This document shows positions 42,027-50,496 of a stretch of DNA of 64,000 bases, piece by piece. The notes beneath the pieces were generated by a model that searched no databases, was not told the DNA's origin, and saw only the letters and a list, made by a program, of their open reading frames with translations. Positions within the stretch are counted from its first letter, which is position 1; every line of letters begins with the position of its first letter. Source of the DNA: JBFHRE01 sp036745195 (GTDB lineage Bacteria > Actinomycetota > Acidimicrobiia > Spongiisociales > ZC4RG35). Both the position numbers and the translations under genes were made by a program. Location: contig DAIOGO010000002.1 in the NCBI GenBank assembly GCA_036745195.1, positions 1 to 64,000 of the forward strand. The letters are read 5' to 3'.

Positions 42027-43570
42027 CCGATCGCCCCGGGATCGTCGTCTCACCTCATCACCTGGCCTCCGACGCCGGCGTGGACGCCCTTCGCCAGGGT
42101 GGCAATGCAGTGGATGCGGCCATCGCCGCCAACGCCGTGCTGGGAGTGGTGGCGCCGGAAACCTGCGGGATCGGCGGCGATCTCTTTGCTCTCGTCTGGG
42201 ACGGGTCAGAGGTGACGTGCCTCGATGCCTCCGGCTGGGCGGGGTCGGGGTCCGACGCCGCCGCCTTACGACAGGCCGGCCACACCACGATCCCGCCGTT
42301 CCATCCGGTGACCGTCACGGTTCCCGGTTGTGTCGCCGGCTGGCAGGCACTGGTCGTCCGCCATGGCCGTGTGCCGCTGGGGCGTCTGCTCGAACCCGCC
42401 CTCGAGTTTGCAGCCCACGGCTTCCCCGCCTCCCAGGAACTGAGCGAGGCGGTGAGGGCCCGGGAATCGATCCTGGCCGGCCAGCCGGCTGGACAGGAAC
42501 TGCTCGCCGACGGCGTGCCGCCCGGGCCGGGAGCGATGCTTGTTCGCCCTTCGCTGGCCGCCACCCTGACGGCGATCGCCCAGGAAGGTCCGCCGGCGTT
42601 TTATGAAGGAGAGCCCGCTCGGGCGATCACGCGGGCGGTCGGCGGGCTGCTCTCGCCTGGTGACCTCGCCGGGTACCACCCGGAATGGGTCGAACCGCTG
42701 TCTTTGGAGGTGTTTGGGAGAACGGCCTGGACGATTCCACCTGCCAGCCAGGGTTACCTGACCGTGATGGCCGCCGCCCTGTTCGAGCGTCTCGACGCCC
42801 CCGCCGACCCCGAAGACCCGACCTACACCCATCTCCAGATCGAGGCGTACCGGGCCGCCGCCGCCGGTCGCGACGACCTGCTGGCGGACCGGCGGTGGGT
42901 TCCCGACGCGTTCTGGAGCCAACTCCACCCGGCCGCCCTCGCCCGGATGGCGGGCACCATCGATCGGACCAGAGCCGGGCGATATCCCGCCCCGTCCCCC
43001 CGCCCGGGAGGGACCGCCTTTCTGTGTGCCCTCGACGGGGCGGGGATGGGTGTGAGCCTGATCCAATCGAACTTCATGGGCCTGGGGGCGGGAATCGGGG
43101 CGGCCGGGTTCTTCCTCCACAACCGCGGAGCGGGATTCGATCTGCGCCCGGGGCACCCGAACGAACTGGCTCCGGGCAAACGCCCCCTCCATACCTTGTC
43201 TCCCACCCTGTGGACGAAAGACGGTGCCCTCGATCTGTTGCTGGGGACGCGGGGTGGCCACCAGCAGCCACAGATCATCCTGCAGATGGCGACGGCACTC
43301 TTCCATGCCGGTTTGGACCCGGCGGAGGCGATGATGCGACCTCGCTGGACGACGGACCACTGGCAGGCCGGCACTTCGTCCCGGATCCTGGTCGAGTCGA
43401 GGTGGAGCGCCTCTCACCAAGCGGCGCTGGTCGGTGGCGGTCATGCGGTCGCCAACGGCGGGGCCTGGGAACGGGGATGGGGCCCGGTGTCGATCATATC
43501 CCGGCAAAGGCTCCCGATCGGGGTGGCCGACCCCCGGGTAGCCACCGCCTCGGCCGCCACCGAGACCTGA
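42023..43570 (+). CDS. Gamma-glutamyltransferase family protein without signal peptide
   Basis: The 515-residue Ntn hydrolase is of the GGT family: SPHHLASDAGVDALRQGGNAVDAAIA, APETCGIGGD, and the predicted autoprocessing nucleophile Thr331 in PGGTAFLCALDG, followed by FMGLGAG and a C-terminal LGTRGGHQQPQ. GGTs are usually periplasmic or secreted. This one starts right at the fold, with no signal peptide, so it should be cytoplasmic. The start is fixed by the GTGA overlap with the preceding gene; the longer frame upstream is a shadow. Confidence 0.85.
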   Translation: MTDRPGIVVSPHHLASDAGVDALRQGGNAVDAAIAANAVLGVVAPETCGIGGDLFALVWDGSEVTCLDASGWAGSGSDAAALRQAGHTTIPPFHPVTVTVPGCVAGWQALVVRHGRVPLGRLLEPALEFAAHGFPASQELSEAVRARESILAGQPAGQELLADGVPPGPGAMLVRPSLAATLTAIAQEGPPAFYEGEPARAITRAVGGLLSPGDLAGYHPEWVEPLSLEVFGRTAWTIPPASQGYLTVMAAALFERLDAPADPEDPTYTHLQIEAYRAAAAGRDDLLADRRWVPDAFWSQLHPAALARMAGTIDRTRAGRYPAPSPRPGGTAFLCALDGAGMGVSLIQSNFMGLGAGIGAAGFFLHNRGAGFDLRPGHPNELAPGKRPLHTLSPTLWTKDGALDLLLGTRGGHQQPQIILQMATALFHAGLDPAEAMMRPRWTTDHWQAGTSSRILVESRWSASHQAALVGGGHAVANGGAWERGWGPVSIISRQRLPIGVADPRVATASAATET

Positions 43571-43571
43571 G

Positions 43572-44588
43572 TCAGGACCGAACGGCCGAGACGAGGATGC
43601 TCATCTCCTCCGGGCCGAAGCCGGCGTCCTCCCCCAGGTTGTAGAAGGAGAGTCGCTCGACACGGCCGGCGTAGCGGGCCCGCACCGCCGCCCCGATCCG
43701 ATCGGGTTCGGCCACGATGGCGACCTCGTCGACCACCTCATCGGGGATCACCTCTCCGATATCGGCCCACCGGCCCCGTTTCGTCAGCGCCGTGAGCTCG
43801 GGGCCGAAACCCCAACCGTGGAGGTCGAGCACCGGCCGGTAGCTGGGGGTGGAGGCGTAGAAGCCGATCTGCGACTTCACCCGGGAACGGACCGACGCCA
43901 TCTCGTCCTCGTCGCGCCCGGTCACGATGAAGACACTCACGTACCGGGCGACCTCGTCGGGTTGGCGACCGGCGGCGGTTGCTCCCACCGCGATGTTCTC
44001 CTGGATGACTTCATCGAGATACCGGACCGTGTGGAACGGATGGATGTGAAAGCCATCACACAACTCCCCCGCCAACCGGCTCAAGGCCGGCCCGACCCCG
44101 GCGATCGCCACCGGGATGGAGCCGTAGGCGGACGGACCGGGGGAGAAGAAAGGGGTCAGCAACGAGAACCGATAGTGCTCGCCATCGAAGCGGAGCGGAG
44201 CATCACCGTCGAAGGCCGACCAGATCGCCCGGAGGGCCTGGATGTACTCCCGCAAACGCGGCACCGGAGCACTCCATGCGGTCGAGAACCTTCGCACGAT
44301 GTGCGGTTTGATCTGGGTACCGAGACCGAGGATGAATCGACCGCCGGTGGCATCGGCCAGGTCACGGGCGGTCTGGGCGACGACCATCGGTGAACGCGGA
44401 AAGGCGACCGCAATCCCGGTTCCCAGGGTGAGACCGGGAGTGGCGGTGGCCGCCACCGCCAGTGGCAGGAACGGGTCATGGCTCGTCTCGGCAGTGAAGA
44501 ACCCATCGAAGCCGGCGGCGGCGGCGGCCCGGGCGGCACCGGCGGCATCGACCAGCGGGCCGGGGGCAAAGATGCGATCGACGAACAT
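43572..44588 (-). CDS. LLM-class F420-dependent oxidoreductase
   Basis: The 338-residue luciferase-like TIM barrel has the actinobacterial F420-enzyme pattern: DGFFTAETSHDPFLPLA near the N-terminus, TGIAVAFPRSPM, ATGGRFILGLGTQ and SIPVAIAGVGP. The substrate is not predictable. It is convergent with the GGT-like gene (1 nt between stops). The leaderless promoter TATCGT lies 6 nt before the ATG. Confidence 0.88.
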   Translation of the reverse strand: MFVDRIFAPGPLVDAAGAARAAAAAGFDGFFTAETSHDPFLPLAVAATATPGLTLGTGIAVAFPRSPMVVAQTARDLADATGGRFILGLGTQIKPHIVRRFSTAWSAPVPRLREYIQALRAIWSAFDGDAPLRFDGEHYRFSLLTPFFSPGPSAYGSIPVAIAGVGPALSRLAGELCDGFHIHPFHTVRYLDEVIQENIAVGATAAGRQPDEVARYVSVFIVTGRDEDEMASVRSRVKSQIGFYASTPSYRPVLDLHGWGFGPELTALTKRGRWADIGEVIPDEVVDEVAIVAEPDRIGAAVRARYAGRVERLSFYNLGEDAGFGPEEMSILVSAVRS

Positions 44589-44594
44589 GCCGGG

Positions 44595-44600
44595 ACGATA
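44595..44600 (-). promoter_or_regulatory. -10 element, leaderless LLM oxidoreductase promoter
   Basis: TATCGT, 6 nt before the ATG at 44588. Confidence 0.6.
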
Positions 44601-44646
44601 CCCCAGCCCTGCTGCCCCGACCTGGCGGCTACCTCGACCGGATCGC

Positions 44647-44652
44647 TACGAT
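44647..44652 (+). promoter_or_regulatory. -10 element, leaderless helix-hairpin-helix protein promoter
   Basis: TACGAT, 7 nt before the ATG at 44660. It overlaps an upstream ATG at 44651, which argues against that start. Confidence 0.6.
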
Positions 44653-44659
44653 GGCCGGC

Positions 44660-44980
44660 ATGAAGAAGGTGGCGAAATTCCTGGGAGTGGTTGGCGGGGT
44701 GGCAGCAGTGCTGTGGGCCATGCGCGATCGGCTCGTCTCCATCGCCGCACCCAAAGAGCCGGAACCACCCCGTTTCCGGGTGGCGGAGCCGGCTCCTCCC
44801 GCCGATGATCTCACCGAGCTCTCGGGAATCGGACCGGTGTTCGCTACTCGCTTGGCCCAGGCGGGGATCGCCACGTTCGCGGCGCTGGCGGATGCGGCTC
44901 CAGGGCGGGTGGCAGAGGCGACCGGGGTGCCGGAGGCCAGAGCGAACGATTGGATCGAACAGGCCGCGGCCCGGGTCTGA
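44660..44980 (+). CDS. Membrane-anchored helix-hairpin-helix protein
   Basis: The 106-residue protein has a short N-terminal hydrophobic helix (about 6-22), a proline-rich linker and a C-terminal helix-hairpin-helix domain with DLTELSGIGPVFATRLAQAGI, as in DUF4332 and similar proteins. Members bind DNA or act as small adaptors; the role is unknown here. rlmN begins 8 nt downstream, so cotranscription is likely. Confidence 0.75.
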   Translation: MKKVAKFLGVVGGVAAVLWAMRDRLVSIAAPKEPEPPRFRVAEPAPPADDLTELSGIGPVFATRLAQAGIATFAALADAAPGRVAEATGVPEARANDWIEQAAARV

Positions 44981-44988
44981 GCGGGGTG

Positions 44989-46050
44989 ATGTACCTCACC
45001 CCACCCGACGAACTGACGACGTTGCTCGGGGAAGATCAACCCCGGTTTCGGGCCGAGCAACTCCGCCAATGGCTCTATCGCCACCCGGTCTTGTCGGTCG
45101 ACTCGATGACCAACCTCCCACTCGCCTTTCGAACCGAGCACCGCGACTCGCTCTGGCCCTTTCGACTGGAGGCGGAGCAGGTCTCCGACTCGGGGACGAC
45201 CCGCAAGTGGCTGTTCCGTACCCCCGATGGCAAGGCAATCGAATCGGTCCTCATGGGTTATCCACGACGGGCCACCCTCTGTCTCTCGAGCCAGGCGGGG
45301 TGCGCCCTAGCCTGCACCTTCTGCGCCACCGGTCAGTTCGGTTTCGAACGTCACCTCGACGCCGGCGAGATCGTCGCCCAGGTCGCATTCGCCAAGGCAT
45401 TCCTCTCCGAAGTCGGGATGCCGGGCGTGCCGGATCATCTCACCAACGTCGTGTTCATGGGGATGGGGGAGCCTCTGGCCAACTACCGGCGGGTCCGCGA
45501 GGCTATCCGATTGATGATCGAGGAAATGGGTATCTCGGCTCGCTCGTTGACCGTGTCCACCGTCGGGGTGGTGCCCGGTATTCGGCGCCTGGCCGAGGAG
45601 CCATGGCCGGTCAACCTCGCCATCAGCCTCCACGCCGCCGACGACACGACCCGTTCCTCCATGCTCCCCATCAACGACCGTTACCCGATCGCCGACCTCG
45701 TCTCGGCCGCCTCCTACTACTTCGAGAGGAAGCACAGACGGGTGTCACTCGAATGGACCATGATCGAAGGGGTCAACGACACCGACGACCAGGCGTCCAA
45801 GCTGGCGTCGATCGCCCTGCAACTCCGGGCTCACGTCAACCTCATCCCGATGAACCCGACTCCCCTCTCGGCCGACCGCCCGTCGAGCGAGTCCACCATC
45901 GAGCGGTTCGCTGCATCGCTGCGGGCGGCCAGGGTCAACGTAACCATCCGGGACACGAGGGGCCGGGACATCGACGCCGCCTGCGGTCAGTTGCGTTTGC
46001 GCGTCGAGGGCGGCAGCACAGATCTTTCAATCTCGGGAAGCCGACGGTAG
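44989..46050 (+). CDS. rlmN: 23S rRNA / tRNA adenine-C2 methyltransferase RlmN
   Basis: This radical-SAM enzyme methylates A2503 of 23S rRNA and A37 of some tRNAs. The 353 residues have the cluster motif at Cys105, Cys109 and Cys112 (GCALACTFCATG), GMGEPLANY, and the resolving-cysteine region DIDAACGQLR near the C-terminus. Start at the ATG at 44989; a GTG 3 nt upstream is possible. The TAG stop forms the first bases of the -10 of the next gene. Confidence 0.95.
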   Translation: MYLTPPDELTTLLGEDQPRFRAEQLRQWLYRHPVLSVDSMTNLPLAFRTEHRDSLWPFRLEAEQVSDSGTTRKWLFRTPDGKAIESVLMGYPRRATLCLSSQAGCALACTFCATGQFGFERHLDAGEIVAQVAFAKAFLSEVGMPGVPDHLTNVVFMGMGEPLANYRRVREAIRLMIEEMGISARSLTVSTVGVVPGIRRLAEEPWPVNLAISLHAADDTTRSSMLPINDRYPIADLVSAASYYFERKHRRVSLEWTMIEGVNDTDDQASKLASIALQLRAHVNLIPMNPTPLSADRPSSESTIERFAASLRAARVNVTIRDTRGRDIDAACGQLRLRVEGGSTDLSISGSRR

Positions 46051-46053
46051 GCT
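46048..46053 (+). promoter_or_regulatory. -10 element for the LysM/M23 gene
   Basis: TAGGCT, overlapping the rlmN stop codon; leader of about 37 nt to the ATG at 46097, with GGGGGTG as ribosome-binding site. Confidence 0.45.
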
Positions 46054-46096
46054 GCCTGGAACGGTCGGTGTCAGGGGCACTCCATGGGGGTGTCAC

Positions 46097-47422
46097 ATGC
46101 CGAGACAACTCAACGAGACCGATCCGGTGCGCCTGTCCGGATCGCTCGACGGATCTGCGAGCGGGTTCCCGCAAGTTCTGTTTGCTTCCTGGTCACGAAT
46201 CCGGACGCGATCTTTCAACTTTCTTCGCCGCGAGGCTGCTGCCTGGCGCGCCTCCTGGCGCCGAACTGTCGGTCGCCGTCGACGCTCCGACCTCAGTTCG
46301 ACCCTGATGATCGGCCTGGTGGTCATGGTCTCCCTCGCCTCCGCCGAATACACCGTCAAGAGCGGTGACACGCTCGGGCGCATCGCGGCCAACCACAACA
46401 CCACGGTGGCCGCTCTGGTCGGCGCCAACGGAATCTCGAACCCGAACCTGATCCGGGTCGGTCAGAAACTGGTCATTCCGGGCGCGGATCCCGCCATACC
46501 GGTCCCCCCGGTCATCGCCGCCTCCAGCACCTATCAGGTCGTCTCGGGCGACACACTCGCCAAGATCGCTGCCCGCCACCAGACGACTGTCGCCGCGCTG
46601 GTTGCTGCCAACGGTCTCGCCAATCCGAACCTCCTCAAGATCGGTCAGTCTCTCCTGCTGCCGGTCGCCCAATCCGGGGCGCCCCCGGCACCGATCGCGG
46701 CTCCTCCTCCGGGGCCGGTCGCAACCCATCTGGTCCAGGCGGGCGACACCCTGGCTTCGATAGCCGCCAAATACGGCACAACGGTCGAGTCGGTCAAGGC
46801 ATCGAATGGATTGACCAGCTCGATCATCTACTTGGGAACGTCGCTCACCATCGGGGCTCCGGCTCCGCCGGCGGTCACCTCCGTGTCGCAGCCTGCTTCC
46901 TACACAGTGGCGCTCGGGGACACGCTGGGAAGCATCGCGGCCCGCCTCGGTGTCAGCGCCTCGTCGCTCGCCACCGGCAATGCCATCACCAACCCCAACC
47001 TGATCGTTGCCGGTCAAATCCTGACCGTCCCCGGAGTCACCAGCTGGCGTTGCCCGGTGACAGGTGGCAGATACTTCAATGACTGGGGCTTCCCGCGCTC
47101 AGGCGGGCGATTCCACCAGGGCAACGACATCTTCGCCCCCCGGGGAACACCGATCCTCGCTCCGGTCGGCGGAACCGTGGAATTCAAGACGGGCACCATC
47201 GGTGGCCTCCAGTTCTGGCTCGTCGGAGACGACGGCGTGCGGTACATCGGCACCCATCTCGAGGGGTTCGGAATCGCCGGCAAGGTATCGGCGGGAGACG
47301 TGATCGGTTATGTCGGCGACTCCGGCAACGCCGTCGGGTCGCTTCCCCATCTCCACTTCGAGATGGCAAAGGACGGCCAGACGTTCAACCCCTTCCCCAC
47401 CCTGCAGGCCAACGGCTGCTGA
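46097..47422 (+). CDS. LysM-repeat M23-family peptidase
   Basis: The 441-residue envelope protein has a basic cytoplasmic N-terminus, a TM anchor at about 66-83, four LysM peptidoglycan-binding repeats (84-128, 145-190, 209-253, 268-312) and a C-terminal M23 domain. The zinc site is visible as His340 and Asp344 (RFHQGNDIFAP) and HLHFE near the end, so it should be active. A role in peptidoglycan remodelling is likely. The heptamer repeat starts at its stop codon. Confidence 0.9.
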   Translation: MPRQLNETDPVRLSGSLDGSASGFPQVLFASWSRIRTRSFNFLRREAAAWRASWRRTVGRRRRSDLSSTLMIGLVVMVSLASAEYTVKSGDTLGRIAANHNTTVAALVGANGISNPNLIRVGQKLVIPGADPAIPVPPVIAASSTYQVVSGDTLAKIAARHQTTVAALVAANGLANPNLLKIGQSLLLPVAQSGAPPAPIAAPPPGPVATHLVQAGDTLASIAAKYGTTVESVKASNGLTSSIIYLGTSLTIGAPAPPAVTSVSQPASYTVALGDTLGSIAARLGVSASSLATGNAITNPNLIVAGQILTVPGVTSWRCPVTGGRYFNDWGFPRSGGRFHQGNDIFAPRGTPILAPVGGTVEFKTGTIGGLQFWLVGDDGVRYIGTHLEGFGIAGKVSAGDVIGYVGDSGNAVGSLPHLHFEMAKDGQTFNPFPTLQANGC

Positions 47423-47574
47423 TTGCGTCATGCGGAATGCGTCATGCGGAATGCGTCATGCGCCATGCGTCATGCGTCATGCGTCATGCGTCATGCGTCA
47501 TGCGCCATGCGCCAAGAGTCAGGCGTCAGGCGGCTGTCGGGCATCGGCTGTCGGGCATCGGCTGTCGGAACGTG
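47421..47574. repeat. Period-7 degenerate repeat, locus D1
   Basis: Twenty-two heptamers with no phase slip. The first sixteen belong to the TCATGCG/CCATGCG/GAATGCG family (the last three decayed), then alternating GCTGTCG and GGCATCG. The repeat starts inside the stop codon of the M23 gene. Confidence 0.88.
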
Positions 47575-47660
47575 CCGGAGGCCCCGGGCAACCTATGACA
47601 CCTGCAGGGGGATGACCCCCGGCACCCCCCAACAACGCGCCCGAGCTGCCCGGCAACCCC

Positions 47661-47737
47661 AGCCGATGGCTGATTGGCTTATGGCTGATTGGCTGATGGC
47701 TGATGGCCGATAGCCGATAGCCGATGGCTGATCGCCG
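47661..47737. repeat. Period-7 degenerate repeat, locus D2
   Basis: Eleven heptamers of the GGCTGAT/ATAGCCG family with minor slips. Together with D1 it occupies most of the 420-bp space before the ABC transporter. Confidence 0.8.
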
Positions 47738-47793
47738 AATCACATGGCCGGGGACCGGACCGATCCTGCGGGATACACCTTGCAACGTGCCAT

Positions 47794-47827
47794 GATCGTG
47801 ACTTGCACCGGCTCTGGTGCGAGATCA
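47794..47827. promoter_or_regulatory. Candidate operator upstream of the ABC exporter
   Basis: Nested inverted repeat: TGATC/GATCA outside and GCACC/GGTGC (47805-47809, 47816-47820) inside, in the leader of the DrrA-like gene. It may be a hairpin or a repressor site. Confidence 0.3.
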
Positions 47828-47844
47828 TCGACGCGAGGAGCATC

Positions 47845-48840
47845 ATGGGCGCACCAATCGTTCGGGTTGAAGGCGTCAGCAAGACATTCAAGGGGACCAT
47901 CAAGGCGCTGAGCGAAGTCTCGCTCGAGTTCGAGCCGGGAATCGTCTACGGATTGCTCGGCCCCAACGGAGCGGGCAAGACGACCCTGATCCGGGTTCTG
48001 ACAACCCTTCTCACGCCCGACACCGGGAAGGCCACCGTGGCCGGTGTGGACGTCGTCGCCGATCCGGTGACCGCTCGCACCAAGATCGGGCTGGCCGGTC
48101 AGTTTGCGGCGGTGGACGCCTACCTGACCGGGCGCGAGAACATCGAGATGGTGGCGCGCCTATACAACCTCCCGCGGGCCGAGGCTCGCCGGCGGACCGA
48201 CGAACTGCTGGAGCGCATCCACCTCACCGACGCCGCCGATCGGCAGGTGCGGACGTATTCGGGCGGTATGCGGCGTCGCCTCGACGTGGCCGCCTCGATG
48301 GTCGGTCGACCGGAGGTCCTCTTCCTCGACGAGCCCACGACCGGGATCGACCCGCGCAGCCGGGTGGATCTGTGGGATCTGATCGAGGAGTTGGTGGCAG
48401 AAGGGACGACGATCTTGCTCACCACCCAGTATCTGGAGGAGGCCGACCACCTGGCCGACCAGATCGCCGTGATCGATCACGGCCGGCTCGTGACTCAAGG
48501 CACCGCCGACGAGCTCAAGGACAAGCTGGGAGGGGCGGTGGTGGCGCTCAAGGTCGGCGATCACGAACGTGAACAGATACGCCGACTCCTCGGCACCCTC
48601 AGCGACGCCGTGATCTTCGACGAGACAAGGGACGAGCTCACCATTCCCGCCGCCGAGGGGTCGTCGACCCTGACCGCAGTGGTGCGCCTGCTGGACTCCG
48701 CTGCGATCGTCCCCCACGACATCGCCCTTCGCAAACCCACCCTCGACGAGGTGTTCATGGCTCTGACCGGACACCCCGCAGAAGAGGATGTCCCCAACCA
48801 GATGGCCGCCGGTGGGGCCCGATCCAGGAGGCGTTCATGA
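47845..48840 (+). CDS. ABC exporter ATPase, DrrA type
   Basis: The 331-residue ATPase is of the daunorubicin-resistance type: Walker A GPNGAGKTT at 39-47, signature YSGGMRRRLDVA, Walker B VLFLDEPTTG and a C-terminal extension ending in TLDEVFMALTG. Family members export lipids or hydrophobic compounds; the substrate is unknown here. AGGAG lies 4 nt before the ATG at 47845. The stop overlaps the permease start (ATGA). Confidence 0.9.
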   Translation: MGAPIVRVEGVSKTFKGTIKALSEVSLEFEPGIVYGLLGPNGAGKTTLIRVLTTLLTPDTGKATVAGVDVVADPVTARTKIGLAGQFAAVDAYLTGRENIEMVARLYNLPRAEARRRTDELLERIHLTDAADRQVRTYSGGMRRRLDVAASMVGRPEVLFLDEPTTGIDPRSRVDLWDLIEELVAEGTTILLTTQYLEEADHLADQIAVIDHGRLVTQGTADELKDKLGGAVVALKVGDHEREQIRRLLGTLSDAVIFDETRDELTIPAAEGSSTLTAVVRLLDSAAIVPHDIALRKPTLDEVFMALTGHPAEEDVPNQMAAGGARSRRRS

Positions 48841-49718
48841 CCACGATGGCCACTCACACCCGGATCCCGTTCGGTCGGGCCGTCAAGGACACGCTGGTGG
48901 TGGTGCGTCGCAACATGGCCAAGAACATCCGCCTCCCGCAACTCCTGGTGTTCGCCACCATCCAACCGGTGATGTTCCTGTTGTTGTTCAACTATGTCTT
49001 CGGTGGGTCGATCGGTCTCGCCCTCCCCCCGGCCGCCGACGGGAAGTACATCAACTGGCTGCTCCCGGGGTTGCTCATCCAGGTGGCTACCTTCGGGGCG
49101 TCACAGACCGCCATCGGATTGACCGACGACCTCAAGAATGGCGTCATCGATCGGTTCCGATCGCTGCCGATGGCCCGTTCGGCGGTGCTGGCCGGCCGCA
49201 CGATCGCCGACCTCGTCAGAAACACATTCGTGATCGGATTGATGTTGACCGTGGGAGCCATCGTCGGCTTCCGGCCGGGAACCAGCTGGCTGGGACTACT
49301 GGCCGGGTTCGGGCTGGCACTCCTGTTCGCCTTTGCGTTCTCGTGGGCGATGGCGGCGATGGGGCTCCTCGTGAAGGACCCGGAGACGGCCCAGATCGCC
49401 GGGTTTCTCCCTCTCTTCCCGCTCGTCTTCGCGTCGTCGGTGTTCACCCCCACCGACACGATGCCGGATTGGCTGCGGGCTTTTGCCGACAACCAGCCGA
49501 TCACGGTGGTCGCCAATGCCGTCCGGGGACTGACCCTCGGAAGGGAGGCACTGGCCGACGTCAGCTACGGGCTGGGAGGAGCAACCGTCACGCCCGAGGC
49601 ATTGGCAGCCGCACCGAGTGTGGGAGGTCAGGTAGTCCTGGCGTTGATCTGGATCGCCGGGATCATCCTGGTGTTCGGCCCCCTGTCGGTGCGGATGTAC
49701 CGCAAGACGGCCGACTGA
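48837..49718 (+). CDS. ABC-2 type permease, DrrB type
   Basis: The 293-residue permease has six predicted TM helices, with the ABC-2 features GVIDRFRSLPMARSAVLAGR in the first cytoplasmic loop and NQPITVVANAVRGL before the last helix. It forms the exporter with the preceding ATPase. The gene ends 36 nt before the convergent small-protein gene, with a hairpin in between. Confidence 0.9.
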   Translation: MTTMATHTRIPFGRAVKDTLVVVRRNMAKNIRLPQLLVFATIQPVMFLLLFNYVFGGSIGLALPPAADGKYINWLLPGLLIQVATFGASQTAIGLTDDLKNGVIDRFRSLPMARSAVLAGRTIADLVRNTFVIGLMLTVGAIVGFRPGTSWLGLLAGFGLALLFAFAFSWAMAAMGLLVKDPETAQIAGFLPLFPLVFASSVFTPTDTMPDWLRAFADNQPITVVANAVRGLTLGREALADVSYGLGGATVTPEALAAAPSVGGQVVLALIWIAGIILVFGPLSVRMYRKTAD

Positions 49719-49733
49719 AACACATCCCGACGA

Positions 49734-49756
49734 GACCGTCCCGCCGGGGAACGGTC
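49734..49756. terminator. Hairpin between convergent genes
   Basis: GACCGT and ACGGTC arms (6 bp) with an inner CC/GG pairing across one mismatch. It overlaps the stop codon of the 35-residue gene. There is no T-run, so termination is probable at best. Confidence 0.4.
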
Positions 49757-49862
49757 ACCGAATCCGGGAACGGACCTCGGCCATGGCGGCGCCCAACCCC
49801 AGACAGGCAACTGCCAGCAGGGGGGCGACCAACTGGAGATCCATCCCTTCGAGCCACTTCAT
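49755..49862 (-). CDS. 35-residue single-TM protein
   Basis: The frame reads MKWLEGMDLQ, a hydrophobic helix LVAPLLAVACLGLGAAMA and a basic end EVRSRIR, the classic layout of a small inner-membrane protein. The third codon positions are GC-rich. It follows cobO in the same orientation. Function unknown. Confidence 0.5.
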   Translation of the reverse strand: MKWLEGMDLQLVAPLLAVACLGLGAAMAEVRSRIR

Positions 49863-49929
49863 ATCTCTCGAACCTTGCCCGCTAATCCGTCCGCCGTCAA
49901 GCGGAATCCCGCCGAGCGGGAACCCGGCC

Positions 49930-50496
49930 TCAGAAGTCGAGCCCGCGCCGAGCCATCACACCCTGGTCATAGGCATGTTTCACCTTGCCCATCTCGGTCA
50001 CCGTGTCGGCGATGTCGATCAGGGGTTGGGGAGCGTCGCGCCCGGTACAGATCACGTTCACGTGGTCGGGGCGGGTCCGGATCGTCTCGACGACTTCGGC
50101 CGTATCGATCCACTCCCAGTTCATCGGATAGGTGACCTCGTCGAGGATCACGAGGTCGTAATCGCCCGATGCCAAACGTTCGGCTCCGAAACGCCACGCC
50201 TCCTGGGCCACCGCCTCCGACTCGGTCATGTCGTCGGAATCCCAGGTGAAACCGTCACCGATCGCAAACCAGTCCACCCCCAGATCGCGCCCGATCTTCT
50301 CCTCACCGACCTTCCATTCGCCCGATTTCAGGAACTGGACCACGCACACCCGCCAACCGCGAGCCACCGCCCGGAGCATGGTTCCAAAGGCGGCGGTCGA
50401 CTTCCCCTTGCCATCGCCGGTGTTGACGATCACGAGTGAGGAGGCGCGGGTGGAACCGGGGTCGGGGCGCCGGGTGGGTGGTGTCTGCGCAGTCAC
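49930..50496 (-). CDS. cobO: Cob(I)yrinic acid a,c-diamide adenosyltransferase
   Basis: It adds the adenosyl ligand to reduced corrinoid, making coenzyme B12 from scavenged cobalamin. The 188-residue CobO/BtuR protein has the P-loop TGDGKGKST (26-34), WKVGEEKIG, the LVILDEVTYPMNW box and TGRDAP. The GTG at 50496 overlaps the btuD stop as GTGA, so it is the fourth gene of the riboswitch-controlled operon. Confidence 0.93.
   Translation of the reverse strand: MTAQTPPTRRPDPGSTRASSLVIVNTGDGKGKSTAAFGTMLRAVARGWRVCVVQFLKSGEWKVGEEKIGRDLGVDWFAIGDGFTWDSDDMTESEAVAQEAWRFGAERLASGDYDLVILDEVTYPMNWEWIDTAEVVETIRTRPDHVNVICTGRDAPQPLIDIADTVTEMGKVKHAYDQGVMARRGLDF

Noticed and set aside
44651..44659. ATG at 44651 as start of the helix-hairpin-helix gene
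   Set aside because: It overlaps the TACGAT -10 element and would not be in the mRNA; the ATG at 44660 fits the leaderless spacing.
47845..49718. Antibiotic resistance exporter
   Set aside because: The DrrAB family resemblance does not define a drug substrate, and no biosynthetic gene cluster or regulator is adjacent.
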